In this document: one piece after another, positions 8,235 to 15,789 of the stretch
How positions within the stretch are numbered: position 1 is the stretch's first letter
How the letters are laid out: every line of letters begins with the position of its first letter
Source of the DNA: Lancefieldella sp. Marseille-Q7238
GTDB taxonomy: Bacteria > Actinomycetota > Coriobacteriia > Coriobacteriales > Atopobiaceae
Length of the DNA: 64,000 nucleotides
Assembly: GCF_949152215.1 (NCBI RefSeq)
Contig: NZ_OX424407.1
Span: forward strand, 562,530-626,529
Direction of reading: 5' to 3'
The notes under the pieces: model-generated
Databases searched by the model: none
Told to the model about the DNA's origin: nothing
Seen by the model: only the letters and a program-made list of their open reading frames with translations
Made by a program: the position numbers and the translations under genes

Positions 8235-9017
8235 ATGAATGCCTTAAAAGTACTATCGAGCAGGCCTCTTGACGCAAGCAACACCACGCCCCTCTATCTC
8301 CAACTTAAAGAGAGAATGCTTGAACTCATTGCAACACGGGCATTCGGCGAAAAAGACCCTCTTCCCAACGAGGAGGACATCGCCAACGTTATGAGGCTCT
8401 CTCGTGGTACAGTCAGGCGCTGCTTCAAAGATCTCGTCGATGAAGGGCGCGTTGTGCGCCGTCGCAGCAAAGGATCATTCGTCAACTATCAGCAACAAGG
8501 CCATAACATGGAAACTGCGTTCAACTTCACCGCGGAAATGACGGCGCTTGGAAAGCATCCTTCCTCAAAGGTACTCGGGCTGAGGCGACGCTCGTCAAAC
8601 AAAGGAATCTCAAAGAACCTTCAAATTCACGACGGAACCCAGGTTTGGGAAATTCGGCGTGTTCGTCTTGCCGACGATGAGCCCATGCAAATAGTTACTG
8701 CCTACATACCATATGAAGACTATCCCGAACTTACCGAAGAGGCACTTGAATCTTCTCTTTATACCTTTATCGCCAATACATCAGGACGCATGCCGGCGCA
8801 CGCGATTGAAATATACGAGGCGATTAACCTCGATGCGCGCGAAGCACAGGTGCTCGGCGTACTCAAAGGTACGGCGGCGCTTCGCACTCTCAGAACAACA
8901 TACGACTCCTACGGAAAACCGTTTGAAACATCTATCATTGTGCTCAGGGCAGACTACAACCGCTTCATGCTCAAGCTCGATACCAACGGCACACACTTCT
9001 CGAAGATTACCGCGTAA
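8235..9017 (+). CDS. GntR-family regulator with UTRA domain
   Basis: A 260-residue protein with an N-terminal winged-helix domain (TPLYLQLKERMLELI, then LPNEEDIANVMRLSRGTVRR, residues about 20-80) and a C-terminal UTRA ligand domain (residues about 95-250, with VWEIRRVRLADDEPM). The HutC/UTRA subfamily senses sugar phosphates or amino-sugar phosphates. It is divergent from deoC, so control of deoxyribose-phosphate use is the simplest idea. The ligand is unknown. A strong hairpin follows at 9035-9058. Confidence 0.88.
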   Translation: MNALKVLSSRPLDASNTTPLYLQLKERMLELIATRAFGEKDPLPNEEDIANVMRLSRGTVRRCFKDLVDEGRVVRRRSKGSFVNYQQQGHNMETAFNFTAEMTALGKHPSSKVLGLRRRSSNKGISKNLQIHDGTQVWEIRRVRLADDEPMQIVTAYIPYEDYPELTEEALESSLYTFIANTSGRMPAHAIEIYEAINLDAREAQVLGVLKGTAALRTLRTTYDSYGKPFETSIIVLRADYNRFMLKLDTNGTHFSKITA

Positions 9018-9030
9018 AGTTCACTCATAA

Positions 9031-9076
9031 AAACGGAGCGCATCATTTGATGCGCTCCATAGCGATGCAATTTTTG
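9031..9076. terminator. Bidirectional terminator between gntR and the kinase gene
   Basis: GGAGCGCATCA (9035-9045) pairs perfectly with TGATGCGCTCC (9048-9058) around a TT loop. On the minus strand the stem is followed directly by GTTTTTATG, a good intrinsic terminator for the kinase gene. On the plus strand the T-run (ATTTTTG) comes about 11 bases later, so it is weaker for gntR. Confidence 0.75.
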
Positions 9077-9161
9077 TCGCTTATCTCAGAATCAATCCGC
9101 CTATGCCTCGAAAGACTTACCTATCAAAACTGTACTAGTAACCTGTTCGCCACCGGTCAGC

Positions 9162-9926
9162 TTACATGCCGTCGTACACGTTTACCCAGCGGAGCAAAAA
9201 CTCTGTCTCATGCACACGACCGCGAGCAAGCTCAGCTGCTGCGACAATGCCCATCCATTCGTTCACATATGCACGCGTGCAGCCTTGTTTCTCGCAGTAT
9301 TTTGCGATGTACTTCTCGGCAAGTTCTTTCTCGCCATTTAGAAGCAGACGCAAATAGGTGGTGGCACAATCGGCAGCACCATTGCCTTGAGTGGCATGAG
9401 CCCAGTCTACAATGACCGGCTCACCCTTCTCGGGAATAATAACGTTTGACGGGACGAAATCACCGTGGCAAACCTTCGCGTGGTTCTTCATGCCGTCAAG
9501 CTTCATCAAGAGCTCGTAGCGAACATCGTCTGAGAGCACATCGGGGATGCTGTTAATCATGCGTGTAAATTTATCCCTCTGACGCGGGAGCAGCGGAGAA
9601 CGGTGCGCGTGAATCGCAAGCTCAAGATCTACAAACTTATCCAAGAGTTCATCGGTTTTTTCCGGATGATCTTTGAACAGTTGACGAAGGGTTGGACCTT
9701 CTACCTTAAGCGTTGCGATAGCCCAGCTATTCCCTACTTTGCTGATTTCTGTCAGCGCTGGAACGGCAATACCTGCCTGCTCCGCGCGAGCCAGGTTCAA
9801 GCCTTCATTCAAAATGTCCGCTGCGGGTTTGCTGCCGTTAAAAACCTTTACAACGGTATCGCCATTGTCATATACAACCTTGTTATGACGCTCAACGATA
9901 ACCTTCTTGTCTTTGGACAGTTCCAT
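9162..9926 (-). CDS. Aminoglycoside phosphotransferase-fold small-molecule kinase
   Basis: A 254-residue kinase with the APH fold. The catalytic loop is CHGDFVPSN near residue 150 (HxDxxxxN), and the metal-binding aspartate is in VIVDWAHAT. An N-terminal nucleotide-binding segment includes VVKVFNGSK. The protein resembles short uncharacterised APH-family kinases rather than proven aminoglycoside-resistance enzymes, so the substrate could be choline, a sugar, an amino sugar or a drug. AGGAGGG lies shortly before the start. It stands alone between a terminator and a 180-bp region. Confidence 0.8.
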   Translation of the reverse strand: MELSKDKKVIVERHNKVVYDNGDTVVKVFNGSKPAADILNEGLNLARAEQAGIAVPALTEISKVGNSWAIATLKVEGPTLRQLFKDHPEKTDELLDKFVDLELAIHAHRSPLLPRQRDKFTRMINSIPDVLSDDVRYELLMKLDGMKNHAKVCHGDFVPSNVIIPEKGEPVIVDWAHATQGNGAADCATTYLRLLLNGEKELAEKYIAKYCEKQGCTRAYVNEWMGIVAAAELARGRVHETEFLLRWVNVYDGM

Positions 9927-10108
9927 AAGCTAAGCCCTCCTCTTGCAAAGCTACACGCATAAACTCCAAGTCTGGAGGCTAGGGACGCGCACGCTTCCTC
10001 TAGTCATTGTTATTTTCCCTCAACAATTTCATTCTGGCGAGAAGAACAGGCATTGATATGGTTGAACGGAGCTCATCATGTCGTAAGCGGAGAACACAGG
10101 TCAGTAAA

Positions 10109-10417
10109 TCAACGCCCTTCAGGGTGATATTTTCCAATCTTTTTTTCGGTAGCCATAACATCACCCTCGGATTTGAAATTGATCTTGGCATACGTCATAA
10201 CATGGGTGCAGCCCGCCTTCGCTCCGACAAGCTGACAGTTCTTAAGAATCTCCATGCAGAGGTCATAATCGCCTTCGATGACCGTTTCAAACGGCCCGAC
10301 AAAATAGTCCACTCCACTGCTTGCAATAAAGGCGATAACCTCATCGACAATACGGCACGTCTCCTCATCGCAAGAAGCGTCCATCGGCAGATACTGAATC
10401 GCAACAGAACAATTCAT
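10109..10417 (-). CDS. Thiamine-binding protein, DUF77/MTH1187 family
   Basis: A 102-residue protein with the DUF77 pattern: VAIQYLPM at the N-terminus, then SSGVDYFVGPFETVIEGDYD in the middle. Family members form ferredoxin-like tetramers, and several bind thiamine in the cytosol. It starts two bases after the Gls24 gene stop, and the ribosome site (AGGAG) lies inside that gene's end, so it is probably cotranscribed with the stress cluster. A second thiamine-linked locus, thiXYZ, is nearby but not adjacent. Confidence 0.85.
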   Translation of the reverse strand: MNCSVAIQYLPMDASCDEETCRIVDEVIAFIASSGVDYFVGPFETVIEGDYDLCMEILKNCQLVGAKAGCTHVMTYAKINFKSEGDVMATEKKIGKYHPEGR

Positions 10418-10419
10418 AC

Positions 10420-11040
10420 TTACTCCTGGGATTCTTTTTCCAGCTCTTCTTCAGTCCGCTCAGAACCACGCATGCGCTCGTATTCTTCCTCAGTTAAAAC
10501 ATCCTCGATACGCAAATTGATACCGATAACCTCAAGGCCCGTCATGGCGTTCACCTGCTGAGAAACAGCCTGCTTAACGTTTTCAAATACTTGGGGAGCA
10601 TAAGCGCCGAAGCGAATCAAAACGGAGATGTCAATGCGGACGGCATTCTCATGTGCCACTTCAACGCTGACACCCTTGGCCGCGTCCGTTGCTCCAAGAA
10701 CATCCTGCACGCGATTAAGCCAGTTTCCGCGAGCTCCCACAACATCGTCAACGTCGCGTAGCGAAAGCGCCGCTATTTTTTCTATAACGCCATCGGAAAA
10801 TGTCAGGGAATCCTCATCGCCCATGTCTGCGTCGGATTGAGTCTCGTTATTCGCAACCGCGCTACTCTCAACTGCGCTATTTTCAATCACGCTATTTTCG
10901 GAGTCCTCACGAGGTTTTGTAAGCGCGGCCTCCTCCACAGGAACAATCTCCGCATCGACGGTCTTATCGACATCAGCACTATTGGCGGCATCGGTGATTT
11001 CAACCCCGGCAGTTTTAGTATCAATAGTTTCAGCAGCCAT
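10420..11040 (-). CDS. Asp23/Gls24 family envelope stress protein
   Basis: A 206-residue protein. The C-terminal two thirds carry the Asp23/Gls24 domain (LTFSDGVIEKIAALSLRDVD, VDISVLIRFGAYAPQV-like, VNAMTGLEV). The first 70 residues are an acidic, low-complexity leader containing pentapeptide repeats (ENSVI, ENSAV, ESSAV). In Firmicutes such proteins are held at the membrane by AmaP and respond to cell-wall stress. Here it lies 19 bases downstream of a DUF2273 gene and directly after amaP, which reproduces that set. Confidence 0.9.
   Translation of the reverse strand: MAAETIDTKTAGVEITDAANSADVDKTVDAEIVPVEEAALTKPREDSENSVIENSAVESSAVANNETQSDADMGDEDSLTFSDGVIEKIAALSLRDVDDVVGARGNWLNRVQDVLGATDAAKGVSVEVAHENAVRIDISVLIRFGAYAPQVFENVKQAVSQQVNAMTGLEVIGINLRIEDVLTEEEYERMRGSERTEEELEKESQE
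10858..10904. repeat. 15-bp tandem repeats in the Gls24 leader
   Basis: Three degenerate 15-bp units built around GCGCTATTTTCAA encode the pentapeptide run ENS(V/A)(I/V). The unit length keeps the frame, so copy number could vary without breaking the gene. Confidence 0.7.
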
Positions 11041-11059
11041 GCATTGGCCTCCTTATCGA

Positions 11060-11287
11060 TTAACGGCGATCAGAAAAGAATTCACGAATCTTCGCAATAA
11101 GCGTCGCGCTACCGTCAAATATCTGACCAACAGCAATGCCTGTCAGCACCAAAATAACCAGAAACAGCGTACGCCAAAATCCCAGGTTAAAGAAGAGAAT
11201 CGCCACAATAAGGCCAATGACACCGCCAATAAAGGCGTTTTCATGGCCAGGAAAATGATCGTGTATCCACGCTTTGATAACATCCAT
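11060..11287 (-). CDS. DUF2273 small membrane protein
   Basis: About 75 residues, mostly two adjacent hydrophobic segments (AFIGGVIGLIVAILFF and TLFLVILVLTGIAVG) followed by a basic tail (KIREFFSDRR). This is the DUF2273 arrangement found in Asp23/AmaP stress operons. The ATG at 11287 is preferred because GGGAGGCG lies upstream; an earlier in-frame start at 11332 would overlap amaP. It begins five bases after the amaP stop. Its role is unknown, presumably membrane scaffolding of Gls24. Confidence 0.82.
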   Translation of the reverse strand: MDVIKAWIHDHFPGHENAFIGGVIGLIVAILFFNLGFWRTLFLVILVLTGIAVGQIFDGSATLIAKIREFFSDRR

Positions 11288-11291
11288 GTGC

Positions 11292-11981
11292 TTACGCCTC
11301 CCGCGCCGCGCCATCAGAGCCTGCTTGCTCATGCTCTGATGTCATAGGCAGCCTAATCTCGGATGACGGCTCTGTTACAACCGCAGGCTGATGCGACGGC
11401 TCCGTAGCAGTTGTTATTTCATCGGAAGAATCCACAGGCTCTTCTCGCACTTCTTCTTCATGTGGCGAGAAGTGCGCACCCTCTACAAATGATATGTCGA
11501 TAGACGTCACTTTGTCACCGCAGACCGCCGCTAATTGATCTTCAAGTCTGCTGTGAAGGAGCGAACCAACTTCAACGATATTAAGCGGCTCTTGTGGCAA
11601 AACCCATACTGCAACCTGCACGGTATTGTTGCGAGAAATGATAACGCGCACGCGATCGCACGAGCACATTCCTTCGGCTTCAATAGCGTTTTTTGCCTGA
11701 GAGACAATAGCGTCGCGCGTGACGGAGATAGTGCCCCCATCAACAGTTATAACCGTAAGCGAACGAACCTTTTTGGAGAACAGACCGCTTAAGAAACATA
11801 CTATAAAGCCGACTATCGTTATAAGCATGCAAACCTGTAGCACGGCAAGATACACATTATTCAGCAAAAGATCATACGCGGCCTCAGTCCATGGGCCAAA
11901 ACACGTTAAGGCAAGGCCGACAAGGGACGCGGTACCTGCCAGCGCAAATACAATCAGACAAAACCTCTTGAAACCGCTCAT
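11292..11981 (-). CDS. amaP: AmaP, alkaline-shock membrane anchor protein
   Basis: A 229-residue protein with two N-terminal transmembrane segments (residues about 6-26 and 44-69) and a cytoplasmic domain containing the AmaP-like core (SLTVITVDGGTISVTRDAI). A Glu/Ser/Thr-rich tail follows. It anchors Asp23/Gls24 proteins to the membrane, and both partners lie immediately downstream. The ATG at 11981 is preceded by AGGAGG. A longer open frame to 12170 runs into a repeat element and is not coding. This is the first gene of the stress operon. Confidence 0.85.
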   Translation of the reverse strand: MSGFKRFCLIVFALAGTASLVGLALTCFGPWTEAAYDLLLNNVYLAVLQVCMLITIVGFIVCFLSGLFSKKVRSLTVITVDGGTISVTRDAIVSQAKNAIEAEGMCSCDRVRVIISRNNTVQVAVWVLPQEPLNIVEVGSLLHSRLEDQLAAVCGDKVTSIDISFVEGAHFSPHEEEVREEPVDSSDEITTATEPSHQPAVVTEPSSEIRLPMTSEHEQAGSDGAAREA

Positions 11982-12129
11982 GGAACCTCCTGCCAGAATT
12001 ACTCTCTGTAACAGTTTACCCCATCGCGCTTGCTTCATTATGTACGTACCGTATGCACGCAAAAGATGTACGCAAAAGGCTCCATGCTTGCCCGGCACTG
12101 TGACGCTGTTTTCCCACTGTGGCGCCGTT

Positions 12130-12252
12130 TTCCAAAAAAGTGCATGAGTTGTGATATAAACATCGCACAACTCATGGCATTTTTAGGGGATTTATCACAA
12201 CTGATGCCTTTTTTAGGAGATTTCGTATCACAACTGTGGCACTTTTTTGGAA
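12130..12252. repeat. 123-bp intergenic repeat element, copy 1
   Basis: The element begins TTCCAAAAAAGTGC and ends GCACTTTTTTGGAA, giving imperfect terminal inverted repeats of about 25 bp. It consists of four degenerate 30-33 bp units starting CACAACT, with cores at 12147 (reversed), 12166, 12196 and 12229, so the arrowheads read reverse, forward, forward, forward. The first 28 and last 25 bp are identical to copy 2 at 39004, but the middle 54 bp are inverted relative to it. It lies between phoU-like and amaP genes. There is no transposase and no clear target duplication. Confidence 0.9.
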
Positions 12253-12462
12253 ACCTGGAAGCACGCGCAGGCCGCAGCACCACGACGTGTGGACTGTTGA
12301 CACCAGAGCCGCAGCGCACGCAGACCGCAGCACGCGAAACCGCGGCGCATGCCTCCGGCACGGAGGCGGAGAAGGTGACAGCGCTGGTAGCAGCGGTAGT
12401 GGCGATGACGGAGGCGTTAACGGTGGCGATGGCGGCGTCCCTGGTACTTCTCGCCAAAACGC
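12253..12462. other. GC-rich intergenic segment with no recognised gene
   Basis: About 210 bp rich in GCN and GGC triplets, including the hairpin GCCTCCG/CGGAGGC near 12351-12369. Open frames exist on both strands but continue into the neighbouring repeat element, and none shows a family signature. It may be decayed coding sequence. Confidence 0.5.
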
Positions 12463-13083
12463 CTAGGCGTTCTTCATAATCACAGAGCGGACAATACCTG
12501 CTGCTTTATCGCAAGAGTCGAGAGCTTGCTCCATGCGGTCAAAGATGCGCAGCCAGGCAACGGTTTCGCGGCCGGTCATTTCATCGCGGAACAGGCGGGA
12601 AAGCGCGTTGTGGTACACGAGGTCTCCCTCGTCCTCAACGTGACCGACGGCAATCGCCTTTTCCATCACAGCGGAATCCTTCTTGTAGTCGGCCAGGTGG
12701 TCGAGCATCTCCTTGACTGTAATGCAGGCGCGAAGGGTAAGCTCAGCAAGCTGCGCACCCTCTTTGCGGAACTCGTCAACATTAAAGAGGTCGAGTCGCT
12801 CGGCAACGGAATTCATACCGTCAACGATGTCATCGAGGCCAAGCGCCAAATCTGAGATATCCTCACGCTCAAAAGGAGTAACAAACGAGGCGTAAAGCTC
12901 CTTCATGATGCGCTGAACCTTCTCGTCGCACTCGCGCTCGTACACTTTCATTTGCGGAATGCGCGCGGCCGTCTCAGGATAGCCGTCAAGAATGGTCGAA
13001 TACTCTTCAGCGGTCTCAACAATCTTTGCGCCGAACTCCTTGAAAAGTGTGTAGAAAATATCTTCTTTAGGCTCACCAAACAT
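12463..13083 (-). CDS. PhoU-like DUF47 protein, Pit accessory
   Basis: A 206-residue all-helical protein of the DUF47/PhoU-like family. Recognisable segments are FYTLFKEFGAKIVETAEEY near the start, ERECDEKVQRIMKEL and TPFEREDISDLALGLDDIVD. DUF47 proteins pair with Pit phosphate transporters and modulate or protect transport. The pit gene is directly upstream with a 52-bp gap. The ATG at 13083 has GGAGG four bases upstream; the in-frame ATG at 13104 lies before that site and is unlikely. Confidence 0.9.
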   Translation of the reverse strand: MFGEPKEDIFYTLFKEFGAKIVETAEEYSTILDGYPETAARIPQMKVYERECDEKVQRIMKELYASFVTPFEREDISDLALGLDDIVDGMNSVAERLDLFNVDEFRKEGAQLAELTLRACITVKEMLDHLADYKKDSAVMEKAIAVGHVEDEGDLVYHNALSRLFRDEMTGRETVAWLRIFDRMEQALDSCDKAAGIVRSVIMKNA

Positions 13084-13135
13084 ACGGTCCTCCAATGACG
13101 TCACAGTCGGAATTGCACTCAGAATTACGCTCGAA

Positions 13136-14185
13136 TCAGAACAACATCAAAAACAGTTTTGCAAATAAATATCCGATAAGTCCACACCCTGGAAACGTAA
13201 AGACCCAGGCAAGAACCATATCTTTAGCGACACCCCAGTTTACCGTGCGGGGATTTTTAGCGGCGCCGGCACCCATCATGGCGGTCATCTTAGTGTGGGT
13301 AGTAGAAACAGGAAGTCCCGTGAGCGTCGACAAAAGCAACGACGCCGCAGCGGAAAAAGAAGCGGCAAAGCCCTGGTAACGCTCAAGCTTGACCATTTCC
13401 ATCCCAACCTTTTTAATGATGCGGCGGCCGCCGATAGCGGTGCCAAACGCCATGAGACCGGCGCAAGCCACCTGGAGCCAAAGCGGAAAGACCTCGGTGC
13501 CAGCGGTGCCCGAACCGGCGGAAAGCGCAATGGCGAGCATAGCAATGGACAAAAACTTCTGCCCATCCTGTGCGCCATGCATCATAGCGACAAATCCCGA
13601 GCCGACCACCTGAAGGTGACCAAATATAGCATCCGCGCGCTTGCGGTTCACATGTTTACAGGTAGCGTGGATAATCTTGACAATGACCCAACCGGCTATA
13701 AAACCGGAAATGGTCGAGAAAATAAGGCCGATAATAACCTTGTTCCACTCATCCCAGTTCACGGCGTTGAAGTTACCGTGAAGCGCCAGCGCCGCGCCGG
13801 TAAGGCCTGCAATAAGAGCGTGCGACTCCGAAGTAGGGATGCCGAGCGCCCATGCGCCTACCGCCCACGCCACGATACCCACACACCCCGCTGCAAGGGC
13901 AATCAAAGCCTGGTGATAGTCGGTACCGAAGTCAACCATGCCGATAATGGTGTCTGCAACCGCGGTGGAAACAAGGCACATGACCACAAGGCCGACAAAG
14001 TTGCAGATAACGCTCATGGCGATAGCATGGTTTACTTTAATGGAACGGGTGCCGACAGACTCGGCAATGGCATTTGCGGCATCTGTAGCACCGTTAACGA
14101 AGATGCAGCCAAAAATGAGGACAATGACAACAGCAAGAAATGGATTCGCCACGATCATGTCGACAAAACGTCCAAGTGTAATCAT
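13136..14185 (-). CDS. pit: Pit-type inorganic phosphate permease
   Basis: A 349-residue polytopic protein (about ten membrane segments) with the two inverted family repeats: FVNGATDAANAIAESVGTR near residue 30 and LPVSTTHTKMTAMMGAG near 294. GIPTSESHALIAGLTGAA near 115 is also typical. Pit proteins move metal-phosphate with protons as a low-affinity uptake system. It pairs with the downstream DUF47 gene. No high-affinity pst genes appear in the window. Confidence 0.93.
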   Translation of the reverse strand: MITLGRFVDMIVANPFLAVVIVLIFGCIFVNGATDAANAIAESVGTRSIKVNHAIAMSVICNFVGLVVMCLVSTAVADTIIGMVDFGTDYHQALIALAAGCVGIVAWAVGAWALGIPTSESHALIAGLTGAALALHGNFNAVNWDEWNKVIIGLIFSTISGFIAGWVIVKIIHATCKHVNRKRADAIFGHLQVVGSGFVAMMHGAQDGQKFLSIAMLAIALSAGSGTAGTEVFPLWLQVACAGLMAFGTAIGGRRIIKKVGMEMVKLERYQGFAASFSAAASLLLSTLTGLPVSTTHTKMTAMMGAGAAKNPRTVNWGVAKDMVLAWVFTFPGCGLIGYLFAKLFLMLF

Positions 14186-14258
14186 TCAGTACCTCTCCAG
14201 TACTTGTATTAGACTTCTCCCATAATAAACGAAATGGACACCGCTAAAGACCACAATG

Positions 14259-14999
14259 CTACCGTTGACCGAAATTATCCGAGGGCGAGAAAGACGAAGG
14301 CGCCTGCGAGAGCCGCTCAACTATACGCAAGACTATCTTGGCGCACCTTCGGGACGCGGTCTTTTCAAAAGCGGCGTAGTCAAGCTCGGACGACACGCCA
14401 GGCTTATCGGACATAAGGCGCACAATCACAAAGGGAACGTTATTAAGCCAGGCGACCTGCGCTATAGCAGCGCCTTCCATCTCACAGCACACTGCCCCGA
14501 AGTCTTTAAGAGCGTCCGCTTCCGCAACGTCAGCAACAAACTGATCGCCGGATACAATCCGCCCCTCAACAGTCTTCACGCCGAAGGCAGTCTCTTGAGC
14601 TGCGCATACCGCCTGTCGCCGCAGTTCTTTGTCCGCGCTAAATGAAACAGTTTCAACACCGGGAATCTGACCTTGAGGATACCCGAGAGCGCGCAGATCC
14701 ACGTCATGCTGCACGCAGTCGGTAGATATCACCACACTACCGACAATCAAATCATCCACCAGAAGGCCGGCAATGCCGGTATTGATAATACAGTCAACCC
14801 CGAAGCGATCAATCAGAATCTGCGTGCAAAAAGCGGCGTTTACCTTGCCAATGCCGGACTGCACTACCACAACGGGCGTCTGGGCGATGCTCCCTTCATG
14901 AAAGGTCCGCCCCGCAATCTGCACCACTCGCTCAGACGTCATCTCTTGCTTCAGGAGAGCGACTTCCTCTTCCATAGCGCCAATGATTCCGACTTTCAC
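14259..14999 (-). CDS. mtnN: 5'-methylthioadenosine/S-adenosylhomocysteine nucleosidase
   Basis: About 246 residues of the MTAN/Pfs family, which hydrolyses MTA and SAH to adenine and the thioribose or ribosyl-homocysteine. The N-terminus VGIIGAMEEEVALL holds the catalytic glutamate, the substrate loop CCEMEGAAIAQVA lies near 170, and the aspartate is in RLMSDKPG. The likely start is a GTG at 14999 preceded by GGAGG, one base after the MscS stop, which implies translational coupling. About 15 C-terminal residues (PSSFSPSDNFGQR) are extra. Confidence 0.92.
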   Translation of the reverse strand: MKVGIIGAMEEEVALLKQEMTSERVVQIAGRTFHEGSIAQTPVVVVQSGIGKVNAAFCTQILIDRFGVDCIINTGIAGLLVDDLIVGSVVISTDCVQHDVDLRALGYPQGQIPGVETVSFSADKELRRQAVCAAQETAFGVKTVEGRIVSGDQFVADVAEADALKDFGAVCCEMEGAAIAQVAWLNNVPFVIVRLMSDKPGVSSELDYAAFEKTASRRCAKIVLRIVERLSQAPSSFSPSDNFGQR

Positions 15000-15000
15000 G

Positions 15001-15789
15001 TCAGTCCTCCACTCCCGCAAGCCACGGACGTCCTGCTATGGCGCGCACCAGTCGGTCTGCCACAGGCTCCGCCTGCACGTCATCCCGAATATGAAGATGA
15101 ACGATTGCCTGGACGCCAACGTTCGTAATGCTTTCAAAGCGCACTTCAACCGGAAACGTTAAATCAAGGTCGTGCTCAAGGGTGACTTTAGCCATCTCAA
15201 CAATCTCGTTGGCTACTTCTTCAAGGTTCGCTTGTGGTTTCACTATAACCGGCACGTCAACATTGGTTATCGCCCAACGAGTGCGATGTGTAAACGCCGT
15301 CTTATTGAGCACCGAATTAGGAATGATCTGGACGCGCCCAGTTCTCTCTCGCACAATAGTAGAGCGCCAATTCATATCGATGACCTCGCCTGAAATGTCA
15401 CCGATAGTCACATGATCGCCGGGCTTGATAACCCCCGCCAGCATAAGACCAAGGCCGCCAACAAGATTGGAAATGGTGTCCTGCAGGCCAAATGACAGCG
15501 CGATAGACGTCACTCCCAAAGCCGTTACAAAAGCGGTCGGCTGTATGCCAAAAACAGGCTGCAAAACGGACAGGACGGCAAATACCCAGATAACGCTTCG
15601 TACAATATTGATAAAGATTGACGCTGAGGGAATACGAGAGGCGTTCAAGGCTCTTCTCGATACGCGTACTATCACATGTTCCAAAACAAGCGCGGCGAGA
15701 AAAACTGTGGCGAGAAAAACTGCACGGTACAAAAAGTCCGCTGGCGCAAGACCTAAAATCGTCTGACCCGTATCGGATGTCATCAGCAT
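15001..15789 (-). CDS. Small-conductance mechanosensitive channel (MscS family)
   Basis: About 262 residues with two or three N-terminal membrane segments, the pore-lining helix ALGVTSIALSFGLQDTISN near 90-110 and the beta domain (GLMLAGVIKPGDHVTIGDI, VIDMNWRSTIV, IIPNSVLNKT). Such channels release solutes under hypo-osmotic stress. The start overlaps the helicase stop (TGATG), so helicase, channel and nucleosidase form a coupled run. Confidence 0.9.
   Translation of the reverse strand: MLMTSDTGQTILGLAPADFLYRAVFLATVFLAALVLEHVIVRVSRRALNASRIPSASIFINIVRSVIWVFAVLSVLQPVFGIQPTAFVTALGVTSIALSFGLQDTISNLVGGLGLMLAGVIKPGDHVTIGDISGEVIDMNWRSTIVRERTGRVQIIPNSVLNKTAFTHRTRWAITNVDVPVIVKPQANLEEVANEIVEMAKVTLEHDLDLTFPVEVRFESITNVGVQAIVHLHIRDDVQAEPVADRLVRAIAGRPWLAGVED

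Noticed and set aside
9162-9926. Aminoglycoside resistance gene
   Set aside because: It has the APH fold, but nothing in sequence or context ties it to a drug.
12130-12252. CRISPR-like array (period about 30 bp)
   Set aside because: Units follow one another without unique spacers, orientation varies inside the array, and no cas genes are present.
12038-12479. Open frames of 139-149 codons on both strands through repeat copy 1
   Set aside because: They arise because the ~30-bp units lack stops. The same ten-residue pattern appears at the other copy, they have no family match, and they disagree with the AGGAGG-supported amaP start.
13295-14212. 305-codon plus-strand frame opposite pit
   Set aside because: It mirrors the strongly supported pit gene, has no ribosome site and shows no domain; it is a compositional shadow.
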